This document shows, piece after piece, positions 43,860 to 49,339 of a stretch of 49,339 nt of DNA (its first letter is position 1; each line of letters begins with the position of its first letter). The notes below the pieces were generated by a model, which saw nothing but the letters and a program-made list of their open reading frames with translations, made no database searches and was not told the origin of the DNA. The translations under genes and the position numbers were made by a program. Source of the DNA: JBBDXA01 sp040902585 (GTDB lineage: Bacteria; Planctomycetota; Phycisphaerae; Phycisphaerales; Phycisphaeraceae). The DNA is taken from contig JBBDXA010000030.1 in NCBI GenBank assembly GCA_040902585.1, positions 1-49,339 on the forward strand. The letters are read 5' to 3'.

Positions 43860-44381
43860 ATGAGGGACAACGCATTCCAATCCCGCTGGCGATTGTTGGT
43901 GTCAGCGATGCTGCTCGCCACGCTGCCAGGCTGTTCTCTCTTTAAGGGCGATGGCACCGCCCGCAACGCCCGGCCCGCGGCCGAGGAGGGCGATCACTGG
44001 CTGGTCCGCCCTGAGCGCATGCGCGTTTACCCTTCGACGCGCTTTGCGGTCTACGAGAAGCAGGTCGCGCTGGAAGCCCGCATCGAGTTTCTCGACGGCA
44101 TGGCGGACCCGACCAAGGCTGTGGGCGAGTTCCGATTCGAGGTGTATGCCGCCACGCGTGACGGCGAAGCGCTCGATCGCGACCGCCTGTTCAACTGGAA
44201 TATTCCGATGCTTTCGATGGAGCAGAACCGCGAGTACTACGACGCGGTGACGCGGGCCTACCTCTTCCGGCTGGGCTGCGATCATCTGCCTGCGAATATC
44301 GATCGCGTCGTGCTGCTCGTGCAGTTTGATCCGCCGACGGGGCCGCGGCTCTCGACGCGGGCGGTGATTCAGTTGAAGTGA
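43860..44381 (+). CDS. Lipoprotein of unknown function, 173 aa
   Basis: The lipobox LPGC is at residues ~22-25, with SLFKGDG after it. The body (HWLVRPERMRVYPSTRFAVY, ALEARIEFLDGMADPTKAVG, EFRFEVYA) is beta-rich. It is not obviously phage-related and may be a planctomycete cell-envelope protein. It lies 46 bp after the small membrane protein, but co-transcription with the capsid genes is uncertain. A long inverted repeat follows the stop. Confidence 0.65.
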   Translation: MRDNAFQSRWRLLVSAMLLATLPGCSLFKGDGTARNARPAAEEGDHWLVRPERMRVYPSTRFAVYEKQVALEARIEFLDGMADPTKAVGEFRFEVYAATRDGEALDRDRLFNWNIPMLSMEQNREYYDAVTRAYLFRLGCDHLPANIDRVVLLVQFDPPTGPRLSTRAVIQLK

Positions 44382-44392
44382 GCGGGCAGGCA

Positions 44393-44512
44393 GGAAAGCA
44401 GAACATCAGAGAAGCAAAAAAGAAAAAAAGCAGAAATGGAGGCACGTCGCCGTGCGCCCTTTCCCACGCATTGAATGTTCTGCTTTTGTGCTTTTGTGAT
44501 TTTCTGCTTTCC
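44393..44512. repeat. F8 inverted repeat between convergent genes
   Basis: The left arm (GGAAAGCAGAACATCAGAGA..., 44393-44432) pairs imperfectly with the right (44478-44512, rich in CTGCTTTTGTG). In the middle is a small GCACG / CGTGC stem. Likely bidirectional terminator; the same unit is at 9421-9531. Confidence 0.75.
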
Positions 44513-44519
44513 TTTCCGC

Positions 44520-45995
44520 TCACACACCCAGCGCCGCGCGAACCTTTGCAATAAGTTCGTTGGCGTCTGATTCAGTCGGGGCTTCGGCGATGATGCGCAT
44601 GATGGGTTCGGTGTTGCTCGGCCGGGCGTGGACCCAGCGGTCGGGCCAGTCGATGCGGACGCCGTCCTGAAGGTCGATTTTCTGGGTGGAAAACACCTGT
44701 TTCAGGCTGGACACCAGTCGGGCCGCCACGGCTGGATCAAACGGCAGCTTGTCCTTGACGATCGCGTAGCGGGGGATTTCATCGACGATCGCGCTGAGCG
44801 GTTTGCCGCGCGTGGCGAGCAGTTCGAGCGTGAGGGCGATGCCGGTGAGACTGTCGCGGACATAGGTGACGCGCGGCACGATGATGCCGCCGTTACCTTC
44901 GCCGCCGACGGGCGCGTGGTGTGACTTCATCGCTGCCGCGACGTTCGCTTCACCGACCGCCGTTCGCACCACCGTCGCGCCGAACCTCGCAGCCACATCG
45001 TCAATCATTCGGCTGGTCGAAAGGTTGGCGGCGACGACGGGAGCACCATCCCGACAGGGTGGTGCTATTGACACCCGTACTGCTGGTGCCCCTGTTGCTG
45101 CGGGTGTTCGTTCGCTCTCAGCACCACCCTGTCGGGATGGTGCTCCCAGCACATGCATCGCGCAGAGGACGAGCGTGTACTCCTCGCCGATGTAGGTGCC
45201 GCGTTCGTCGACAAGTGCGAGCCGGTCCGCATCCGGATCCTGCGCGAAGCCGACGTGGGCTTTGTGTTTCGCCACGGCGGCGGCGAGTTCGGTGAGGTTG
45301 TCGCGCGTCGGTTCAGGTGTGTGCGGGAACAGGCCGGTGGGTTCGCCGTAGAGATGCACGAGTTCGACGCCGAGTTCTTCCAGCAGCTGCGCCGTCGCAG
45401 GGCCGCCCGCGCCGTGAACGCTGTCGAGCACGCACTTGAGCTTCGCCTTGCGGATGGCGTCCACATCGATCAGCGGCAGGATGCGATCGATATGCACCCG
45501 GCTGCCCGTGTCATCGCGGCGCATCGCCTTGAGCGATTCGACAGGCACGTGCGAGACATCATCTTCCTTGAATCGGCGGATGATCTCATTCGCCTCGGCG
45601 GGCGGGGGTGCGACGCCATCGTAGCGCAGGCATTTGATGCCGTTCCAGATGATCGGATTGTGACTGGCGGTGATGACCATGCCGCCGGCGGCCTTCAAGT
45701 GTTCGACCATCACAGCGGTGGTGGGCGTGGTGGCGATGCCGAGGGCGATCACTTCGCAGCCGACGCTTATCAGCCCGGCGGCGGCAGCGAGTTCGATCAT
45801 CTCCCCGCTGGGCCGACTGTCGCGCCCGATGACGACGCGCGGCGACGCCTCCTTCGATTGCGTTCGCAGCCACGTGCCGAACGCCGCGGCGAAGCGAGCG
45901 GCCACCGGCGGTGTGAGCGACTGACCGATCAGGCCGCGCAGGCCGGAGACGCTGAGCATGAGCGGGGCGGGGGGTGTTGTCGGGGGCTGGGGCAT
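44520..45995 (-). CDS. glmM: Phosphoglucosamine/phosphohexo-mutase, with an F1 pair inserted in frame
   Basis: The protein is 491 aa; the family is usually ~450. Active-site serine loop VITASHNPIIWNGIKCLR, metal loop DPDADRLALVDERG, sugar loop GEGNGGIIVP and phosphate loop RPSNTEPIMRII are all intact. GlmM interconverts glucosamine-6-P and glucosamine-1-P for UDP-GlcNAc; related enzymes use mannose or glucose. The GEGNGG form fits the broader phosphohexomutase group, so glmM is probable but not certain. Residues ~284-319 (APSRQGGAESERTPAATGAP then AVRVSIAPPCRDGAP) are encoded by an F1 pair (45040-45146); relatives have a short loop here. Confidence 0.88.
   Translation of the reverse strand: MPQPPTTPPAPLMLSVSGLRGLIGQSLTPPVAARFAAAFGTWLRTQSKEASPRVVIGRDSRPSGEMIELAAAAGLISVGCEVIALGIATTPTTAVMVEHLKAAGGMVITASHNPIIWNGIKCLRYDGVAPPPAEANEIIRRFKEDDVSHVPVESLKAMRRDDTGSRVHIDRILPLIDVDAIRKAKLKCVLDSVHGAGGPATAQLLEELGVELVHLYGEPTGLFPHTPEPTRDNLTELAAAVAKHKAHVGFAQDPDADRLALVDERGTYIGEEYTLVLCAMHVLGAPSRQGGAESERTPAATGAPAVRVSIAPPCRDGAPVVAANLSTSRMIDDVAARFGATVVRTAVGEANVAAAMKSHHAPVGGEGNGGIIVPRVTYVRDSLTGIALTLELLATRGKPLSAIVDEIPRYAIVKDKLPFDPAVAARLVSSLKQVFSTQKIDLQDGVRIDWPDRWVHARPSNTEPIMRIIAEAPTESDANELIAKVRAALGV
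45040..45146. repeat. F1 inverted pair inside the phosphohexomutase gene
   Basis: Forward unit 45040-45066 and reverse unit 45119-45146, both of the A-T stem and GACAGGG loop type. The insert is about 105 bp (a multiple of three) and keeps the frame open on the minus strand. Confidence 0.93.
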
Positions 45996-46010
45996 TCCGT
46001 TGTCCCTTTT

Positions 46011-46057
46011 TGAGCTTTGAGCTTTGAGCTATCAGCTTTGAGCTTTGAGCGATCAGC
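46011..46057. repeat. F9 heptamer array between mutase and HAD genes
   Basis: Six to seven units (TGAGCTT, with ATCAGCT variants) fill the gap after the mutase start and run into the stop region of the HAD gene. Confidence 0.85.
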
Positions 46058-46745
46058 CGAACCATTTCTGAAGGTCGTCGAGCGTGAGGCCGCGCAGGCC
46101 TTCGATGACACGATGGGCGCGGTGCAGCAGGCTGGCGGTGCCGGTGGTGGTGATGCCCAGCGTGAGCAGGCCTGCGCCGCGTGCCGACTCGATGCCCGCG
46201 GCGGTGTCCTCGATGGCAACGACTTCGCCCGGCTCCATCGCCGCCCGCTTCTGCAAGCCCGCCAGTGCCATGCGATACGTCTGCGGGTCGGGCTTGCTCT
46301 TATGTACATCACTGGCGGTGATGATCGGGTTGAATCGCGAGGCGATGCCGAGCTTGCCCAGGATGAGCGCGATGTCCTCGTGCGTCGCGCCGGAAGCGAT
46401 GGCGATGGGGAAGTCCGCAGGCAGGTTTGCGATCAGTTCGAGCACACCCGGAATCGTCTCGAATCCTTCGCCCACGATCTGGCGGAACACATCGCGTTTG
46501 TTCCTGCACAGCGTTTCAATCGTGCGAGGGAACTCAGCAGTCATCACCGCCCCGGCATCGATCGAAGCGATCATCTCGCGGAAGCCGTCGCGGTCATCAA
46601 AGCCCACGTACTTGTCGAGGTATTCGCGGTAGTCAAAATCGACGGCAATGCCATGGTCCTGCGCGGTTTTGAGGAACGCGCGGTAGTGCAGGGGCTCGCT
46701 GTCAACGATGACGCCGTCGAAATCAAACACAATCGCCTTGATCAT
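46053..46745 (-). CDS. HAD-family sugar phosphatase/phosphoglucomutase-like protein
   Basis: The protein is 230 aa. HAD motifs: I, VFDFDGVIVDSEPLHYRAF; II, IAIASGATHE; III, KSKPDPQTYRMAL; IV, VVAIEDTAAGIESARGAG. The cap domain and order match beta-phosphoglucomutase/phosphatase subfamily I. The substrate is unknown. The start at 46745 begins MIKAIVFDFDG; the longer open frame upstream lies in a repeat. Confidence 0.9.
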   Translation of the reverse strand: MIKAIVFDFDGVIVDSEPLHYRAFLKTAQDHGIAVDFDYREYLDKYVGFDDRDGFREMIASIDAGAVMTAEFPRTIETLCRNKRDVFRQIVGEGFETIPGVLELIANLPADFPIAIASGATHEDIALILGKLGIASRFNPIITASDVHKSKPDPQTYRMALAGLQKRAAMEPGEVVAIEDTAAGIESARGAGLLTLGITTTGTASLLHRAHRVIEGLRGLTLDDLQKWFG

Positions 46746-46800
46746 GCGGCGAGTGTAGGATGCGATTGGAATGAGGGCAAAGGGGATCATTGTGACAGCA

Positions 46801-46908
46801 CAAGCCCGATGGCGAGGTCCGCCGAGCCGTCGGGGTATGGGCGGCGTGGATCGGCGGCGCATTTACCGGCGGATACCCCAACGGCTCGCGGACTCGCCAT
46901 TGGGCTTG
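46801..46908. repeat. F13 inverted repeat upstream of moeA
   Basis: Arms of ~37 nt (46801-46838, CAAGCCCGATGGCGAGGTCC..., and 46873-46908) pair with two bulges and a few mismatches. The right arm ends 10 bp before the moeA start, so it may affect moeA translation. Confidence 0.88.
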
Positions 46909-46917
46909 GATGGACTC

Positions 46918-48219
46918 ATGCAACAATTCGTCAAGTTGCCGACGTACGACGAATCGCTCGCGCTGGTGCTGCGACATGTGCCTCCGCTGGGCGTCGAGCG
47001 CGTGGCGCTGGCACTCGCACTGGGTCGTGTGTTGCGTGAGGATGTGCGGGCGGATCGGGATCAGCCGCCGTTCGATCGCTCAGCCATGGATGGCTTCGCG
47101 GTGCGCTCGAGCGAGGTGAAAGAGCGCGAGTGGTTTCCGGTGAAGGGCACGATTCCTGCCGGCGCGTCGCCTTCGCTATTTCAAAATGAAATGCCTGCGG
47201 GCGCGGTGATGCGGATCGCCACGGGGGCGCCCTTGCCGCGTGGGGCCGATGCGATGGTGCCGATCGAACAGGCGGTGGTGGAAGGGGAGGGCGAGAGTGG
47301 CGGCGACGGCGAGCGTGTGTCTTTCGTGATGCCTTCGGTCAGGCCCTGGCAGAACGTGCATCGCCGCGGCGTGGATGCGGCGACAGGCGGCGTGGTGCTG
47401 CGCGCAGGCACGCGGCTCAGTGGGCGGCACATCGGCATTGCCGCGGCAGTCGGGGCGGCTGACCTCGTCGTCGCGCAGCAGCCTCGCATCACACTGCTTA
47501 CATCAGGCGATGAGGTCCGCCCGTTCGACACGCCGACGGATGCCCTGGAGCCGCAGCAGATTCGCAACTCCAACGGGCCTTTGCTGGGTGCTTTTTTTGA
47601 AGCGCTCGATGCCCCGCTGCTGGAGCATCGTCACCTGTCGGATGAGCCGGAGGAAACGCTGGCGGCGGCGCGCGAGGCGCTGTCGCGTTCGCACATCGTC
47701 GTGACCAACGGCGGCGTGAGCGTGGGGCAGCGCGATCACTTGCCTTGGGCGTGGCGACAGCTCGGGTTGCACACGGTGCTGCATGGCGTGGCGATTCAAC
47801 CGGGCAGGCCGGTGCTGGTGTGTAGTGATGGTGTGGAAAGGGACGAAGGGACGCAGGGACGGAGGGACGAAGGGACAAGCAAGCTGGTGCTGGGGTTGCC
47901 CGGCAATCCGGTGAGTGTGCTGGCGACGGCACATCTATTTGTCTGGCCGGCGATGCGGTTGATGATGAATGGACATGATGCGGCGCGGGCGACCTTGCCG
48001 TGGCGCGGCGTGACGCTGCGCGAAGCGGTGAAGGTATCGAGCAGGCGTGAGGTTTTCCGCGCGGCGAAGGTCCACACCGACGGCAGCGCGTCCGTTATTC
48101 AATGGCATGGCTCAGGCGACCTCATGCACACCGCAGAGGCGGACGGCCTGGTGCGATTGCCTTTGCAGGATGAAGAAGTTCCCGCAGGGACCGCAGTCGC
48201 GTATCTGGATTTCGTTTGA
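46918..48219 (+). CDS. moeA: Molybdopterin molybdenumtransferase MoeA, with an octamer array
   Basis: The protein is 433 aa. It has the MoeA signature sequence: DRSAMDGFAVRS, AVMRIATGAPLPRGADAMVP, LLTSGDEVRPFDTP, NSNGPLLGAFFEALDAP, TNGGVSVGQRDHLPW and LVLGLPGNPVSVLATAHLFV. MoeA inserts molybdate into adenylylated molybdopterin. Residues ~308-321 (RDEGTQGRRDEGTS) come from an octamer array (GGGACGAA type, 47840-47879) inside a short loop. The start at 46918 is the family start. Confidence 0.95.
   Translation: MQQFVKLPTYDESLALVLRHVPPLGVERVALALALGRVLREDVRADRDQPPFDRSAMDGFAVRSSEVKEREWFPVKGTIPAGASPSLFQNEMPAGAVMRIATGAPLPRGADAMVPIEQAVVEGEGESGGDGERVSFVMPSVRPWQNVHRRGVDAATGGVVLRAGTRLSGRHIGIAAAVGAADLVVAQQPRITLLTSGDEVRPFDTPTDALEPQQIRNSNGPLLGAFFEALDAPLLEHRHLSDEPEETLAAAREALSRSHIVVTNGGVSVGQRDHLPWAWRQLGLHTVLHGVAIQPGRPVLVCSDGVERDEGTQGRRDEGTSKLVLGLPGNPVSVLATAHLFVWPAMRLMMNGHDAARATLPWRGVTLREAVKVSSRREVFRAAKVHTDGSASVIQWHGSGDLMHTAEADGLVRLPLQDEEVPAGTAVAYLDFV
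47840..47879. repeat. F6 octamer array inside moeA
   Basis: Five 8-bp units (GGGACGAA, GGGACGCA, GGGACGGA, GGGACGAA, GGGACAAG). Related to the arrays at 2137 and 6362. Confidence 0.88.
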
Positions 48220-48280
48220 GGTGCGCCTGCGCGAAGACGCCAAGCGGCAGCGTTCACAACAGGAAAGCGTGACACGAAAC

Positions 48281-48526
48281 ATGACGGTGCGCGTGCTCAT
48301 CTTCGGCATCCTTGTGGACAAACTCGGCCAGCGCGAGCTGGCGATCTCGCTGCCTGACGCGGCGACGGCGGGCGATCTCCTCTCAATGCTCGCGGCGGAT
48401 TGTCCGGTCGTTGCGGCGATGCGCGATCGCATCGCGGTGGCGGTGAATATGGAATACGCAGCGAGGGCGCGCGTGCTGAGCGAGGGGGATGAAGTGGCGC
48501 TCATTCCGCCGGTCTCGGGCGGATGA
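48281..48526 (+). CDS. moaD: MoaD-like small subunit of molybdopterin synthase
   Basis: The protein is 81 aa with a ubiquitin-like fold: MTVRVLIFGILVDKLGQREL at the start and EGDEVALIPPVSGG at the end. The terminal Gly-Gly carries the thiocarboxylate that gives sulfur to molybdopterin. It follows moeA by 61 bp. ATG at 48281 is used; a GTG four codons upstream has a slightly better ribosome site. No moaE is present. The stop codon lies inside an F3 repeat. Confidence 0.9.
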   Translation: MTVRVLIFGILVDKLGQRELAISLPDAATAGDLLSMLAADCPVVAAMRDRIAVAVNMEYAARARVLSEGDEVALIPPVSGG

Positions 48527-48554
48527 ACCCACCCACGGGAGTGGGTGGGCTTTG
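48525..48554. repeat. F3 hairpin repeat overlapping the moaD stop
   Basis: The repeat (stem CCCACCCAC / GTGGGTGGG, then CTTTG) begins at the TGA of the MoaD-like gene. Possible terminator. Confidence 0.9.
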
Positions 48555-48746
48555 CCGGGAGCGGGGTATTTGCGGACCTGCGCGTCAAGGCGACGGCTCA
48601 GGATTTTGAACAGATAACTCAGGGTTTTCCACCTGCGCCGCGTTTTCGCGATGTGACGGTTAAGCGGGCTGCCCGGCGCGCCGATGTTTCTTTAGACGAT
48701 TCGTTGCTCGCCTTGAGCGAGCGGAGAACCCAGGAGAAAGACACAC

Positions 48747-49292
48747 ATGGCTCGACAGAAAGACATCTTAACTACCGGTGAAGTGGCGAAGATCTGCAAC
48801 GTCGCCCCGCGCACCGTCAGCAAATGGTTCGATTCCGGGCAGCTTCGCGGCTACCGCATCCCCGGCTCCAAGGACCGGCGCATTCCCATGAACGCGCTGG
48901 TCAAGTTCATGAAGCAGCACAACATTCCGCTGGACGGGCTTCAGTCCGGCCGCACGCGCGTGCTCATCGTGGATGACGAGACGGAGATCGTCGAAGTGCT
49001 GCACAAGGTACTCACGGAGCAGGCGAACTACGAAGTCCGCATCGCCCACAACGGCTTCCAGGCCGGCGTCGAATGCGAAAAGTTCCGCCCCCACGTGCTG
49101 CTCCTTGACATGCACCTGGGCGATGTGAACGGCCAGGCGGTGATGAAGATGGTCCGCGACAACGGCGACCTCCAGCTCACCAAGGTCATCGCCATGAGCG
49201 GCAAGCTCACCGACGGCCAGGCCCATCACCTGATCCAGAACGGATTTGATGGTAACCTCACGAAGCCGTTCCACGGGCGCCAGGTTATTTAA
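48747..49292 (+). CDS. Excisionase-type HTH fused to a receiver domain
   Basis: The protein is 181 aa. Residues ~7-55 (LTTGEVAKICNVAPRTVSKW, LRGYRIPGSKDRRIP) are a MerR/excisionase-type HTH_17. Residues ~70-181 are a CheY-like receiver with the acidic pair (LIVDDETEI), the phospho-acceptor Asp 121 in LLLDMHLGDV, the conserved Ser (MSG) and Lys (LTKPF). Here the DNA-binding part precedes the receiver, the reverse of most response regulators. ATG follows AGGAGAAAG. No kinase is adjacent. Confidence 0.9.
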   Translation: MARQKDILTTGEVAKICNVAPRTVSKWFDSGQLRGYRIPGSKDRRIPMNALVKFMKQHNIPLDGLQSGRTRVLIVDDETEIVEVLHKVLTEQANYEVRIAHNGFQAGVECEKFRPHVLLLDMHLGDVNGQAVMKMVRDNGDLQLTKVIAMSGKLTDGQAHHLIQNGFDGNLTKPFHGRQVI

Positions 49293-49300
49293 TCAATCTA

Positions 49301-49320
49301 ACACGCGACCGCGGTCGTGT
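49301..49320. terminator. Palindromic stem after the HTH-receiver gene
   Basis: The palindrome CGACCGCGGTCG, with partly matching flanks (ACACG / TGT), lies 9 bp after the stop. There is no T run, so a terminator is only a guess. Confidence 0.4.
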
Positions 49321-49339
49321 ATTGAATCAAAGAAGAGAG

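Noticed and set aside
48545..48746. Plus-strand open frame before the HTH-receiver gene
   Set aside because: It starts at the edge of an F3 repeat, has no ribosome site and shows no protein-like pattern.

Overview
The window looks like a chromosomal contig from a high-GC planctomycete, most likely of class Phycisphaerae. This is inferred from gene content: a LacI-sensor/AraC-type (XylR-like) regulator beside a prepilin-like protein, a DUF1080 protein, an NPCBM protein, a CxxC...CPxCG zinc ribbon inside Lgt, the futalosine-route enzyme MqnD, and an excisionase-type HTH fused to a receiver domain. MurE and MurF show that the cell makes DAP-type peptidoglycan. No rRNA, tRNA, CRISPR array or transposase gene was found. 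The first 49 bases are a pure C run, probably a contig-end artefact.

Layout. 1-4.2 kb: murF (partial), murE, two small unknown genes and an FKBP-type isomerase. 4.5-7.4 kb: an OppA/OppB pair without the rest of the transporter. 7.5-12.1 kb: a MOSC protein, lgt and RNase R, all on the minus strand. 12.2-18.0 kb: a YlbF-like protein, a secreted unknown, mqnD, a lipoprotein and a histidine kinase. 18.1-19.5 kb: an AT-richer, translationally coupled three-gene accessory operon with a DUF7689 protein. 19.7-26.6 kb: a secreted unknown, leucyl aminopeptidase, a zeta-toxin-like pair, a DUF1080 protein, a nucleotidyltransferase pair and a secreted metallo-beta-lactamase-fold protein. 26.6-31.8 kb: a prepilin-like protein, the XylR-like regulator inside a 143-bp inverted repeat, and a 904-aa NPCBM protein. 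31.8-33.3 kb: a decayed accessory patch with a truncated and a frameshifted small gene. 33.4-38.7 kb: a ROK sugar kinase, a GGDEF-EAL protein and a sigma-54 activator. 39.0-43.8 kb: a minimal phage-capsid cassette (portal, scaffold, SU10-type major capsid protein, a putative adaptor, a small membrane protein) with no terminase, tail or integrase. 43.9-49.3 kb: a lipoprotein, phosphoglucosamine mutase, a HAD phosphatase, moeA, a moaD-like gene and the HTH-receiver protein.

The most striking feature is the repeat landscape. Most intergenic spaces are built from several unrelated families of hairpin repeats, or from tandem arrays with a period of 7-8 bp. The same families occur in frame inside conserved genes (murE twice, rnr, pepA, glmM, moeA, and probably the capsid-portal gene) without breaking them. 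One family (consensus GAGCACCRTCCCGRCAGGG..., mostly in inverted pairs) resembles REPIN or Rickettsia palindromic elements. Another sits just after stop codons and shows compensatory base changes. The in-frame repeats and the tail-less capsid cassette are the best candidates for undescribed biology here. Names given to repeat families (F1, F2 and so on) are mine.
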